Shown here in pieces: positions 1 through 12,059 of a stretch of 64,000 nucleotides of DNA (position 1 is its first letter; every line of letters starts with the position of its first letter). The stretch is from Membranipora membranacea (taxonomy: Eukaryota; Bryozoa; Gymnolaemata; Cheilostomatida; Membraniporidae). The notes beneath the pieces are model-generated. The model worked only from the letters and a program-made list of their open reading frames with translations. It was not told where the DNA came from and did not search any database. The position numbers and the translations under genes were made by a program. The stretch lies in assembly GCA_914767715.1 (NCBI GenBank), contig OU612067.1, forward strand, positions 12,405,001-12,469,000, in the 5' to 3' direction.

Positions 1-2094
1 TTAAATTCAAACCTTCATTACCAAAAAAAAGAGGCATGCAAAACTAAGCATCATTGTTCAAAATTACATTTGAAGAACAAAATTGCTTTCCTTTTTTTTT
101 AATTTCATTCTAAAAATCATGCATTGTGTAATTGGAGTGTCCTCCAACACAATCGTCTCACAACTAGCCTAATCTGTCGTATATCGAAGAGACATATATG
201 CTGTGGACTGTGTTCAGACAGCTCACCAGATCTGACCGTTAGGGATCGTGCCCACTACGAGAACTCGGCCTAAGATGATCCAGGCAATTAGGGTTTGTCC
301 CCCTTGGCTGTGGGTTTTGTTCACTTTTTGCAGCAAATTTTATACCTGCTAAAACAAGTGATTTATTTGGGAGTTGGATTACATTTCAGGATTACATAAC
401 TCCCATTTATGGCTTCTCAATGGCAAACAAGTAAGAATAAGTGCCCTGAGCTGTGATAAAGAAACATTAACTAGGACTTATTTGAGCTAGTCTAGGTGTA
501 ACTCAATCTGAGTTAGCACTTTTCACTCAATAAATGGTTATATGAAGTTAATATGAGATTGAGTAAATAAAAGCTGGCAATAATTTGCAATGTTTAAAGC
601 CCGGGCAAAAAGGCCAAATTTTTCCTCCTGTGAATAATTTACTCCTCAAGGGTGGTTAGTCTCGATCTATAGCTTATTATCTCATTTACTCTGCTGATCA
701 TTCCAGATTTGAATGATTGATTGGACCTCCACTGTGACAAAGCAATGGCTTTGGGAGAGTCCTTTATCGCCTGAAAAAAAATTCTATAGAAGAGCCATTG
801 AATCATGTGGGTAGTGGTCATCCGGTAGGGAGGTCGTTCAGGGGGGAGCAAGAGTCTTGGGGGCTCAGACTAGGTTAGTGACATTAAAATCTTGATTTTA
901 AATTTCCAAATTGTAAGGTAGATGTAACCATCTGAAAACATGTAATGGAGGTGTGACAAGCGTCGATCAAGTTTTTTCTGCTAAACTGATTGCCATGCGA
1001 ACAGACCATGGCATTCGAATGTAAAGTCAGGTAGAATGGCAATTTTTAGTACAGTTCTATAGCATAGCACACCATACTATATTCTTTAGCAACAGAGTCA
1101 TTATAAAGAACGTTATGTCATCAAGAATACAAAGTCTTTCTACAACAAAAAGCGACGGCTTTTACTAGTTGGCTCACAAATCTTGACTCGACCTCCTTTT
1201 CTAATCTGTAATCACCAACCTATGCTGAATTTAAGGCTAACAAGCTTGTACACACTTACTAAAAGGTATTTGGATTATGGATTATGGAAGCCTGTCTTGA
1301 CAGGTTTTTTTTGACGGGGGGAGCAAAGCTTGGCAAGACAGGCTAGGATCATGGGTACCTACAGCAATTGGATTGCCAAATAAATCAGGTCAATGATATT
1401 ACTATAAATTCGATCCATTCTTTAAGTGCATTACTTTGTGGAATTGCTATAAAAATACTGTCTCATATTACATTGTAATTGGACACTCTTTGGCAATTAA
1501 CAAAACAATTACATAATATTCATCACAATTCTTTTGTCTGAAAAACTGCATGCTATAAGATCAAAGCACACCGCTTACTTTCGCCTTCTTGTGATATTTG
1601 ACCTATGTTGTTTTACTACTGTTTAGAAATGTGGCAAAGAACACAGTAACACTTTCCAGTTACTCAATTACAAAGGAGGCCGATGTTTTGTGTAAAAACT
1701 TTACACACCGCATATTTATTATGAAATATAACCCCAACAACTAATTCAATAATCAGTTGTAAAAAATATTCGTTGAGCAAAACTATTGAGCATTTAAAAA
1801 TTCATAGAATGATAAAGTTTCAAGCGTCATCTTAAATAGTGTCGCTCAAGTCAGACTAATTACATCACACAACCCCCTTTAATGAGAATGTTATGGTACT
1901 GAAAAATAATGTTTTTGTCCTAAGGTTTGTCTTTTTCTAACAGAGAGTGCTCTACAGTTGGTATTTTGTGACTGATATTCCAACTCAGGCCATGTTAAGG
2001 CGTTTTGATTGCAGTAAAAACCATTGTAACCTCTCGGCTTGAAAAATTCAACTAATTGATGGACAAAGAATCTAATGGAATACAATGTTCTATT
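1..2094. other. No gene seen
   Basis: AT-rich sequence with only short open frames that lack splice context or recognisable domains. A near-palindrome lies around 1290-1350, where a 'cctgtcttgacagg' motif is followed by 'aagacaggct'. I see no repeat array or coding exon here. The 3' untranslated region of the minus-strand gene ending at 2095 probably occupies the right-hand part. Confidence 0.5.
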
Positions 2095-2309
2095 TCATTT
2101 ATAAGGAGTTTGTTGAATTTGTTTTTGAGCTACTTCTTTGACATGTTTATGCTTGCCGATGAAGCCGACTGGATCCCTGCTTCTCCTAACCTTAGCTGAG
2201 TATGGTAGACGTTCATGGAGTGGTTCTCTGGGCGTGGATGGTGTGTTCTCTTTTCGGGGCGAAGTTAATGGACGCTGCTTTCCTTTTCCATTCTGCTTGT
2301 CATGTCCAT
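2095..2309 (-). CDS. Terminal coding exon of the minus-strand gene (basic tail)
   Basis: The exon reads about 71 residues to a stop at 2095-2097. The splice acceptor on the minus strand is 'gtgtttgaag' just above 2309. Entering in phase 1 gives an open frame beginning D-G-H-D-K-Q and ending QIQQTPYK. The peptide is hydrophilic and rich in K, R, P and S, with a possible tyrosine motif LPYSAKV. It contains no known domain and looks like the cytoplasmic or disordered C-terminus of a larger protein. The phase agrees with the exons at 3399, 10496, 11430, 12003 and 12786, which is the main reason for linking them. The 5' part of the gene (ectodomain, membrane segment) was not found in the window. 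Confidence 0.5.
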
Positions 2310-3398
2310 CTTCAAACACAATAAAAAGTACATTTGTCTCAACTTGTTAGAAACATATCGATCATGACTTGATACCCCAATAGCTGCTAGTCAAAGATAC
2401 AATAAAACCTACCCAGCACACTACCTGTTGATCTTATGGCAATATATATTTATATATATATATGATATTATTAGCATTGATATTTTCCTTTTCTATTATT
2501 TAACTGGTTCCAATTATCGACAGAGTGTTTCAGGGGCTGTGGGGTCAAAATGGGCGATCAGTCCCTTTTGGGGGATCGATGGACAGAGTAACATGTATCC
2601 AAAGGGGAGACAAGACGACTCACCAACCTTGGAATGGTCGATTGTTTTGTTTTGTTTGGACATATTCATGGACCGCGTCACCGTACAGAGATGGTACAGC
2701 AGGAAAAGTTCTAGGGTTATAAGGGAAGCAATTGATCGAAAACATAAAAACAAGCAGCGGGATATGTGGAATAGTATCGCAGGATAAAGTGCAAGGGGAC
2801 TAGCGGGAAAGCGAAGTGGTGTAAACATAAAAACAAATGTGGGTGGATAAAAACCATAAAGAAAAACTTACATGCACACAACATTTGACTGATAAGAACA
2901 TTATTCAAATTGCAGGGGAATGACAAGGTATAGAGTGTACTGCCCCTCTACTGTGCAGAAACTTGCTTAATCAGTTTTACAATACTTGGCAAGGGTATTC
3001 AGGATGACAGGTTTTTAGGCCTTATTGATAAGGTAGAAAGGGGAAAATAAGTACCCTGTAAGTAGTTGATACAATAGTCAGATAGTACAATAACGCTCAA
3101 GAGGAAAATGATTCAATATCACACTCTTTCAGGGTTTTGTGGATCACATCCAACAGAAAGCAACACAAAGGTGTTGTGCGAGCTTCATAGGACAGCTTCA
3201 TTGGAAAGCAACATGGGCACTATGACTATAATGTATTCAGTAAAGAGGACTTATTTTGTTTGCTGTGCCATGTTAGCAGAAAATATCAGTAAGTAAGTAG
3301 ATCCGGGGTATCACTCACTACAGATGTGTGGTTAGAAGTAGTGCTTGCATATGGAGTGACTGTGTTTTGTCTGTTGTTAGTAGTTGTCCCACCCTCAC
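2310..3398. other. Intron of the minus-strand gene
   Basis: Contains a short TA-rich microsatellite near 2440-2470. Several open frames of 60-120 codons are present on both strands (for example around 2428-2828), but none has splice sites of matching phase or domain similarity. I see nothing else to annotate. Confidence 0.4.
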
Positions 3399-3467
3399 CC
3401 TGTGTGCTGTCGGCTTTCTTTCGATGGCCTGCATAGAGTCTGTCTGCGATCTCTCCAGCCTCTGCCA
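3399..3467 (-). CDS. 69-nt phase-1 cassette exon, minus-strand gene
   Basis: The acceptor is 'gtgtgtatcag' and the donor is 'GG|gtgaggg' on the minus strand. The length is a multiple of 3. Read in phase 1 it encodes VAEAGEIADRLYAGHRKK followed by ADSTQ. It carries an RLYAG tyrosine motif. Because it is symmetric (phase 1 at both ends) it can be skipped without changing frame, so alternative splicing of the tail is possible. It has no recognised domain. Confidence 0.5.
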
Positions 3468-3554
3468 CTGATACACACCTAAAGGAGGTAGCTGGGTCCA
3501 GCTATCAGATATTTTAAAATGTATAGATGTTACTCGTGGAACATATAATGTATA

Positions 3555-6500
3555 GTCAACGGACAGAGCCCAAAAAAGTGGCTCCGTTAAGGCGTTTCGT
3601 GATATCGGAAGGAACAAAGCACCACTATATATCAAATCGAAGCTAAGACTCTAGGGAATAAGAATATTTTGGTAGTAAAAAATTTAAATTGGGGGGCGCA
3701 CCTGAATCGGAGGGTTAAAGAGAGGAAAACTTCAAATTTGTCAAAAATATACTTTTTTGCATTACACATCACAGAGAGTGTTCCTATAACACTAAATTTT
3801 ATTTACACAGTTATTTTAGATTAAAACATAGTGAGTGAGTTAAAAATAGTTGAAAAAACTTTCTTGGATTTTTATGCTGCTGGATATTTCGAGGGCACCA
3901 AAAAATTAGTGTGATTTGGTTATACTGTAGACGAGGACTTTTTTTCCGCTTTTCGGATTCACTCAAAAAAAGTACAGAGGCTAGATCCACATGCTTGCTT
4001 CACTTCCTGAAAGTCTCAAAACTAAAACTTTAAAATTTTTTAAGCTATGGTCATTTCAAATATGAAGAATTCATTCGGAGTTCTCCCGACAGCGAATTAC
4101 AAATGCATTTTCATTTGCCGATCTTTGAATATTATTAATTTTCAAAATGTAGATTTAGAATAAATTAATTGCTGCCACCCTTCTTAACATTGTGGAGTAT
4201 AATTTTGTCTCTGCTAAACTTTAAATATGTTATTATTAATTTCCTTCACTATTCAATGAATGATGATTATTGGAACGGTTTTTGAAGATTAAGATTATTG
4301 TCTGATGTCACCTTGTTTCTAATTTTAAAAAAATTGTGTATAAGAAAGTATAGTAACCTACTGTCATTATAAGAGCTTCAAAAGGTAAACAATATTTGTG
4401 ATCGGACAAGGCAGTCCTACATCAAAATCCCAAAAGACTAGTTTTTGGAGTAGCACCACTGAGACATGACCAGATTATTCTGGAGTCGTATTTATCAAAT
4501 TATCTTGAAAGTTAAAATGCGCAAGGATCCCCCAGGCCAGCAGTTTAGTAACAACTGTCCCAAACGGCCACTGAGCTACATTAAGAAATGCTACAAATAT
4601 AAGCCGGCAAGCAAGCAAACCGTCTCCAGGTTTGCTGACATGGCAATCTCTTACATAGGGTATGAAACGAATGAACTGCAAGAGATGCGTCTTTGGTTGT
4701 GAGCCTTACCTCTTGGAGAGGCCAAGTGTATATTCTTCGTTGTCAACAAAATGAAAGTGAGTCGACAAATTTTTCAAGCGTCTATGAGAATGACTGAGGT
4801 TCAACAGAGAAACCAGATCGACATCCGATCTTCATTTACAGTCTGATCAGGATCATCTAGCTATTGAGGCACAATACAACAACAGCTGCCAGTAATACAT
4901 AATGAAAAGAGTCTCACACCAGACTGCCTAGCACTACAGCGATCAGATAGTATCTTATAAGTCAAGTAACATACTCCTAAACCAGTTTTTACATGGCAGT
5001 AAAGTCTCACTAGAGCCAGACATTCAAAAAGCAAGCGATTTAATATCAGGTTGCTCCAGCGAACCAACAACACCCCTATCCTGTAGGTGAACATATTCTA
5101 ACACATGCCTCAAAGATTTGGTATGTTTGTTTTCAACTGCAACAATGAATTTAGAACTTTGAAATTAGAATGTATTCGGGTGCGGCAGAGACGAGGCCAA
5201 CATGCGCAATCAGCGTGTAAAGGCTTAAGTTTTTTGAGGTACCAGTCCATGCATACACCATACAAGATGTGGCAAAAATCCGTGATAAAAAAAGTCAGTA
5301 GCACCTGAGTGCCAAAGGTGGCCTGAGTCTTTTTGTATTCCAGGTTGTTGGACAGTTTGTTCCACAGGGGCCAGGGCCGACATTTGATAGGAGGCACACG
5401 GGTGCCCGGTTTGCTAATGAAGTTAGATTAAATGAGTTAAATGTGCTCTGTGAGCAGATTAAAGTTTCAATTTATAATGTTTGATTTTTTAAAAGGGTTT
5501 GGGGTGAAGTTAATCTTTCTGATTTTTAAATAGTCATAATAACTTGTGCTGGCTGTATCTGTGTTGCCTGACATCTCAATAAGTTCCATATAATCCAAAA
5601 ACCATCACAGTTTTACACATTCCAAAGGCCTATAAAAAATTTTTGAAAACAGTATAATTGTTATTCCGATTTTATCCCATCATTCTGTTATAGATAAAAG
5701 GGGCAGTGTAAATTCGAATTTAAGATAAATTGAGATAAAGCCGGACCTAGAACTTTTAAATAACTGAGGAACCCAATCGTTTATAGTACCTGCCTCAGAA
5801 CATATTCTTAATGATCAGCTAAATCTTTCTGTAATATGCAAGTCAGGACCTGAAGTGCTCAATTGAACATGGTTTAAACACATATGGGATAATTCTGAGA
5901 GCAGGACATGTCGGTGGAGGGTATCAAAACTCTGAGTTTCATTCACTCATGGCTGTCAAAACTTTGTGAGCTAGCAATGAAAGTGCCTTATTGGTTGATA
6001 TATATTCCCTTAACTGCGCCATCATTGAATTCAAAAGTTGAGTCGCAAAGAGTGGAGACTTATCTGCTGATGCAGCTTTGAAATAGGTCCCGAACAAGCT
6101 AACCATGTCATAGCTGCACTCATTGGCGATGCCAAGAGAGACGCTCTGCCCGTGTAAAAAGCTGCTTCATCTCCCAAGAACGGATGGTCTTGGTGGAGCT
6201 CATGTAAATTGCTAAAAGTATGGCAAGACAAGTTTTTCTGGCAGAAGCAATGAACAAATGCAAAGCAAAGAAGTCTTCAATCATCTAATAACATGGCAGA
6301 CGAGATACTATGCAATACTGTTGATTTCGGTGCATGAGTTGCCCTTTATGTGAAATGCTCGTGTGGGGGAGGGATAACAAGGAGGGATAAAACTTGTGCC
6401 AGGTGGTTTGTCACATTTCACACAAGTTTCTCCATAACACATCGGCTTAACAAATTGGCTAATCATGAGTTGTCATTGAGACAAATACACAGGGGCGACT

Positions 6501-7693
6501 GCAAGTCAAAGTCAGGCTAAGAACTGCTCAATGGTGCCTTGGTATCATTGGAGACGGACAATTAAACAACTCAGCAGCTACCCAGTTTGTGCTAAAGCTG
6601 TAGTGCTTCGAGAGTTAATTTAGCGCCCTGACCAATTATTGCTGAATTTTGGGGTCAAGATATAGGTGATAATCTTTATAAAATTCCTTGATGTAAGCTT
6701 TCTTTGACAACCTCACCGAAATCTTATAATAATCAAATTAATGTACCAAGTTTCAATATATGAAAAAACCGAATTCAAGATCCAACGTAAATTTTCATCC
6801 TGTAGAGAGCTGCACTGCATGAAACGGTGGTGCAAGTCTTATGCACCTAAAATTTATAATACCCTGTCATATTGTCTGCCAGCCACCAACTATTCTCAGG
6901 GAAGGATGAACACAGAAGATACTTTCATCCTCTGTCTGTTTGTCTGACTACAAGGCAAGCAAATGGGAGATTGCCCAGCCAGAATAAAAAAAATGGAACC
7001 ATCTGTAATCAGCGATCATTACCGGGGCTGTCTGCAAGATTATATACACCGCACTGCCCCCAGCTCTTAAAGATCTAGAGGAATTGACAGGGACCAACTA
7101 CCGGTCATCACAATGCAGATTGTAAGCTTGCAGCTGCCGAATATGAGGGGAAACTTTTGCCGCAATCTTGTCGTTGTGGGTGCGACGTCTGCTTCGACTT
7201 TCCAGCTTAAATCAAGGCTGTATATTCAGATTGGAGTGACTATGACTGCTGTACCTCTTCTGGGATATGGCAAATTGCTCATGACCGGTCTGTGTAATAT
7301 TTTGTTGAAGTTAAACCTTGTTAAACAACAAAAAACTGAAAAAAATCCAAAACAGGGGAGACAACTACCACTTTTCAGAAATTAAATTTGTTTAAGAGCT
7401 TTTTTGGTGATTTTTTTAGAGACAAAATTTCTTTTTTAAACATTGATAAATATCATCTAAATGCATATTTCTGAGGCATTGGAAGTATATATTTATCATA
7501 CAAGGGAGAAACAGACCAACAAAAAGGCCCAAAAAATTTGTTTTGCTTAAAGGAATGGCCGCCCCCCAAATTTCTTTCTTTACTACCTTAATATTCTTAC
7601 TCAGGAGAAAATTCCCTTCGATTTGATGTATGGTGTTGCTTTGTTCCTTCCGATATCACGAACCGTCAAAAAAAAGATGATCTGTCCGTTGAC
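3555..7693. mobile_element. Candidate TA-bounded element with ~140-bp terminal inverted repeats
   Basis: Bases 3555-3700 match the reverse complement of about 7555-7693. Both outer ends are GTCAACGGACAG-like and are flanked by TA. Shared inner blocks include 'ttccttccgatatcacgaa', 'cttcgatttgat' and a 'gccccccaa' block. Identity is moderate, with indels. The 3.9 kb between holds no transposase-like frame and no exon I can support. It could be one degraded non-autonomous DNA transposon whose TSD is TA. It could also be two independent copies of an interspersed repeat in inverted orientation. It lies inside the large intron between the 3399 and 10496 exons. Confidence 0.4.
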
Positions 7694-7770
7694 TAGTAAG
7701 CTGGTTTATTCATATTGATTTATTATTTATATGCATCCTTTTATCGCATCATTCAATGTTTGTGATAGTA

Positions 7771-7797
7771 ATAAATCAACCAATCAATCAATCAACA
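7771..7797 (+). repeat. (AATC)n tail
   Basis: A short run of AATC/AACC units, like the tail after the non-LTR retrotransposon fragment at 19326-19343. It may mark the 3' end of another heavily truncated copy, but no coding remnant is visible upstream. Confidence 0.3.
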
Positions 7798-7937
7798 TCA
7801 TTGTTTTCCTTTCTAGCATATTTTGTCATGATATTTAGCTTCGATTTGCTTTAGAATTGCTTAGAATGAAACGCTGTGTTTTTGAGATTAAGCCACAAAG
7901 CTATCTGGCCAATAATATTATGCATGGTAGTGCATGG

Positions 7938-8036
7938 GCAAACGGTAATATTATACCAAATCCCATGTGAGAGAAAATTACAACGAATAAGTGAATATGT
8001 GAATAGTAGAATAACCATACTCTTCGATTCCACAAG
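7938..8036 (+). repeat. Unique flank shared by both 60-bp arrays (copy 1)
   Basis: Begins gcaaacggtaatattatacc and matches the reverse complement of 17181-17276 almost base for base. It then runs into the 60-bp array. Homology between the two loci stops at the gcaaacgg end, so this is probably a real element boundary. The complement contains TAATATTACC close to that boundary, within a short GGTA...TACC inverted repeat. Confidence 0.7.
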
Positions 8037-9815
8037 CTCAGAAATTCCTAGCCAAAAAGTGAATAACCGAATAATCTTATTCATCGTCCCTATAAGCTCA
8101 GAAATCCCCAGCCGAATAGTGAATAACCGAATAATCTTATTCATCATCCCTATAATCTCAGAAATTCCTAGCCGAATAGTGAATAACCGAATAATCTTAT
8201 CCACCACTCAATAAGCTCAGAAATTCCTAGCCGAATAGTGAATAACTGAATAATTTTATTCATCATCTCAATAAGCTCAGAAATTCCTAGCCAAATAGTG
8301 AATAACCGAATAATCTTATCCACCATCTCAATAAGCTCAGAAATTCCCAGCCGAATAGTGAATAACCGAATAATCTTATTCATCATCTCTATGAGCTCAG
8401 AAATCCCCAGCCGAAAAGTGAATAACCGAATAATCTTATTCATCATCCCTATAAGCTCAGAGATTCCTAGCCAAATAGTGGATAACCGAATAATCTTATC
8501 CACCATCTCTATAAGCTCAGAAATTCCTAGCCGAATAGTGAATAACCGAATAATGTAATTCATCATCCCTATAAGCTCAGAGATTCCTAGCCGAATAGTG
8601 AATAACCGAATAATCTTATTCATCATCTCTATAAGCTCAGAAATTCCTAGCCGAATAGTGGATAACCGAATAATCTTATCCACCATCTCTATAAGCTCAG
8701 AAATTCCTAGCCGAATAGTGAATAACCGAATAATCTTATTCATCATCTCTATAGGCTACGAAATTCCCAGCCGAATAGTGAATAACCGAATAATTTTATC
8801 CACCATCTCAATAAGCTCAGAAATTCCAAGCTGAATAGTGAATAACCGAATAATCTTATTCATCATCTCTATGAGCTCAGAAATCCCCAGCCGAAAAGTG
8901 AATAACTGAATAATCTTATTCATCATCCCTATAAGCTCAGAGATTCCTAGCCGAATAGTGAATAACCGAATAATCTTATTCATCATCTCTATAAGCTCAG
9001 AAATTCCTAGCCAAATAGTGGATAACCGAATAATCTTATCCACCATCTCTATAAGCTCAGAAATTCCTAGCCGAATAGTGAATAACCGAATAATGTAATT
9101 CATCATCCCTATAAGCTCAGAGATTCCTAGCCGAATAGTGAATAACCAAATAATCTTATTCATCATCTCTATAAGCTCAGAAATTCCCAGCCGAATAGTG
9201 ATTAACCGAATAATTTTATCCACCATCTCAATAAGCTCAGAAATTCCAAGCTGAATAGTGAATAACCGAATAATCTTATTCATCATCTCTATGAGCTCAG
9301 AAATCCCCAGCCGAATAGAGAATAACCGAATAATTTTATTCATCATCCCTATAAGCTCAGAAATTCCCAGCCGAATAGTGAATAACCGAATAATGTAATT
9401 CATCATCCCTATAAGCTCAGAAATTCCCGGCCGAATAGTGAATAACCGAATAATCTTATTCATCGTCTCTATAAGCTCAGCAATTCCTAGCCGAATAGTG
9501 AATAACCGAATAATCTTATTCATCATCCCTATAAGCTCAGAAACTCCTGGGCGAATGGTGAATAACCGAATAATATTATTCATCATCTCAATAAGCCCAG
9601 AAATTCCCAGCCGAATAGTGAATAACCGAATAATCTTATTCATCATCCCTATAAGCTCAGAAATTCCCGGTCGAATAGTGAATAACCGAATAATCTTATT
9701 CATCATCTCAATAAGCCAAGAAATTCCGAGCCAAATAGTGAATAACCAAATAATCTTATTCATCATCTCTATAAGCTCAGAAATTCCCAGACGAATAGTG
9801 AATAATCAAATAATC
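8037..9815 (+). repeat. 60-bp minisatellite array 1, about 30 units
   Basis: The unit is approximately 'agctcagaaattcctagccg' followed by 'aatagtgaataaccgaataa' and 'tcttattcatcatctctata'. The period is exactly 60 bp through most of the array. Variants recur in order: cttatTCATCATC, cttatCCACCATC and tGTAATtcatc linkers, and 'atgagctcagaaatcccc' units at about 8390, 8870 and 9290. This suggests higher-order blocks of 7-8 units. Both strands stay open for long stretches because 60 is divisible by 3 and the unit has no stop in those frames. I regard those open frames as non-coding. Confidence 0.95.
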
Positions 9816-9829
9816 GAATGATGCGCTGA

Positions 9830-10495
9830 AACATAGATATTTTATTGTGATTCTATATATGAAAATGCTTGCACATTTCTACAAAAGCAACAACTTTTAG
9901 TGTGATATAATATGAGAAATAGGTTTGCTATTATTATTATTATTATTCACTCAGTCACAGTCAGTCTTTTTCCCTCCACGTCTCTTGGCCTATATCTTTT
10001 TTCTGTAATAAAAGAGTGATTACTTTTCATAACGGACATATCCACAATGCAAAAACATGTTGGTTAGCGCAAGTGACATGTAGTAAGTCGTTCACAGATC
10101 GTTCGTTCAGATCGTTCCAGATCACCCTTTACTTCCTATATACTCATAACACAACATATAGACATACAGTAGGCCTGGACATATAAAATATGATGTATCC
10201 TTTGCAACATTGTATGAAAAAGTATAAAATATAGTATCGAGAAAGTTCAACAAACTAAATCACTGCAAATTTCCTTTCATCGTGGAGTTCCAATAGTCTG
10301 AGTTATCTTACGTAATAGAAATAACCGAATCCTTGTGTTGTCTGCATAGCGACCCATTAACAATGAAGATAAATTACAGCGACAGACTGGCCTCAGAAAT
10401 AGAGAATGCAATAATTAAGAATACTGTATGATGCTGCAAAAAGTTGGGAATCTTGCCATCATCATGCATAGTAAGGGTAGTATTTCATATCATAC
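9830..10495. other. Intron sequence, no gene
   Basis: Contains an (ATT)n microsatellite near 9930-9948. Otherwise nothing supported. Probably intron of the minus-strand gene. Confidence 0.4.
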
Positions 10496-10540
10496 CATAT
10501 CCTCCGATTCGCTGACTGCGCCTGGGTGGTCCTGTATGCT
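10496..10540 (-). CDS. 45-nt phase-1 cassette exon, minus-strand gene
   Basis: The minus-strand acceptor is 'ttctcttgtttctag' and the donor is 'ATATG|gtatga'. The 45-nt length is a multiple of 3. In phase 1 it reads EHTGPPRRSQRIGGY, open throughout. It matches the phase of the neighbouring small exons. It is short, so taken alone it could be chance, but splice sites and phase agree with five other exons. Confidence 0.4.
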
Positions 10541-11329
10541 CTAGAAACAAGAGAAAAAAAGAGATGGTTAACATTTGCAATAATGAGTCTGGTACAGCAA
10601 AAAATTACCATAAATGGTTGTGCTATCCATACGCACAACTTCTTATTTTAACAACAGTCCAGTCTTGACTCGTCTACTAGTATCAAAATAATAAATATAC
10701 AGTACTAATATACAATCTTTACTCTGGTATGCTTAATAGAGTGAGTGTATTGACAAGCCCTAAACATGATCCGGTTATCAGCACCTGATTTTGTGACAGC
10801 TTTTCTTTTTTTGTGTGTAGAAGGTGCAAAGTTTTTAACATCAACTTTGCTATGACCATTTACTACCGGTACTGCAAAATTATGACAGGTAACTTTAGGT
10901 AAAATCTCACATAAAACAAGTCCTAGTGCAGTATGCAGACATTTCTAAAGCGTTATATCTTAGTGTTTTTGGTTTTTCGGGAGGGGGCTTTGAGGTGTCT
11001 TAGTTTGTGGTTTAGGTTTGGGATATTGGGGTTCATTTTTGAAATTTTTGGGTGGTGGCGAAATGTGATTCCGGAAATGTTGCAGATTTCCTAGTGCACG
11101 CATCTCGAAAGATACACAAAACATGTAGGCCTGGAACCTGTATGCTTATGAAATTATGCGCTAGAAGAAAATCATTGTGCATTATTTTTGTCAGCAAAGC
11201 GGAACCATAAAAAGCAAATTACATTAAAAACAAGTAAGAGAAGCTGTGAAACTAAACTAAGCATTTTCTCTTCAAAAAGAGCTTAATACAAAAAGTTAAT
11301 GAGTTGTCCTCTCTCAATTTGAGAGGATT

Positions 11330-11398
11330 TGGAAGTTGACAAGCCCTCTCCCCACCCGCTCCCGCCCCCAGAGAGGCTTGTCAAGACACGCTAGGCTG
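11330..11398. repeat. Inverted repeat TTGACAAGCC ... GGCTTGTCAA
   Basis: A 10-bp perfect inverted repeat around a C-rich 'ccctctccccacccgctccc' spacer. A similar motif with 'aagacaggct' occurs near 1320. It is probably the end of a small fold-back element. Confidence 0.35.
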
Positions 11399-11429
11399 TC
11401 AACTACTTGTCCTCAAAAGAACTACGCAC

Positions 11430-11486
11430 CTTGTTCTGTAGGGTTAGCCTCATCAACTACTTGTGTTCCATGTGCATCTACTTTTT
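11430..11486 (-). CDS. 57-nt cassette exon, copy 1
   Basis: The acceptor 'tctcttttacag'-like tract lies above 11486 on the minus strand, and the donor is 'CAAG|gtgcgtag'. In phase 1 it encodes EKVDAHGTQVVDEANPTEQ. The other two forward phases contain stops. It is symmetric phase 1. Compared with copies 2 and 3 it has GTQ instead of GAQ or GGQ. No domain is recognised, and it is probably an acidic linker or tail module. Confidence 0.55.
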
Positions 11487-12002
11487 CTGTAAAAGAGACC
11501 AAATAACAAGCCATCAATTTTTATTTGTAGCCCTCATTTTGTATTAAATTAAACGCTTTAAAGGGTTTGCCTATAAACCTACACACGTCAGTTGTACACT
11601 GTGACAAACCGTCAACTGAAGTCTCTATTCAATGAAAAGAATCATACCCTTTTGTGACCTACTTTATGACTAGTTTCCTACTTTTGTTTGGGGTTAGTGA
11701 CACCCTCAACTTGATGGCGTCAAAATCATTAGTAATAGAACACTAATATATCTCAGGGTTTCGATAAGCTTTCTCTGCGAAAGGAGTAGGATGAGCGTAT
11801 GAATCCAATATTTGCCAAGCTGCTGACAGCATAGTGAGCCATATATAAAAAGAAACTGTCAACTACCTATTAGAGGGGCTGCTGCATGCGTCGGGAATTG
11901 GTTGGGCTCCACTATCTATTTTGATAGTGGAGCGCCACAAAATACATACACGGGCAGCGGTTATTTGGTTATCAATTACTTGTCCTCAAATGAACTACGT
12001 AC

Positions 12003-12059
12003 CTTGTTCTGTAGGGTTAGCCTCATTAACTACTTGTGCTCCATGTGCATCTACTTTCT
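12003..12059 (-). CDS. 57-nt cassette exon, copy 2
   Basis: Same structure as copies 1 and 3, with acceptor 'ctcttttacag' and donor 'CAAG|gtacgtag'. In phase 1 it reads EKVDAHGAQVVNEANPTEQ. The single D-to-N change and intact splice sites suggest it is functional or only recently released from constraint. Confidence 0.55.

Noticed and set aside
4710..4790. Strong minus-strand donor 'AAGAG|gtaagg' with a possible acceptor near 4783
   Set aside because: The frames do not fit the phase 1-1 pattern of the neighbouring exons and contain stops in two phases.
8168..9766. Long open frames (up to 336 codons) through the 60-bp arrays on both strands, and again at 16195-17294
   Set aside because: The period is a multiple of 3 and the unit lacks stops in these frames on both strands, so openness is automatic. 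No start/stop context or third-position bias.
8037..9815. CRISPR-like array
   Set aside because: Adjacent 60-bp units are full-length tandem copies with no unique spacers, and the sequence is eukaryotic.
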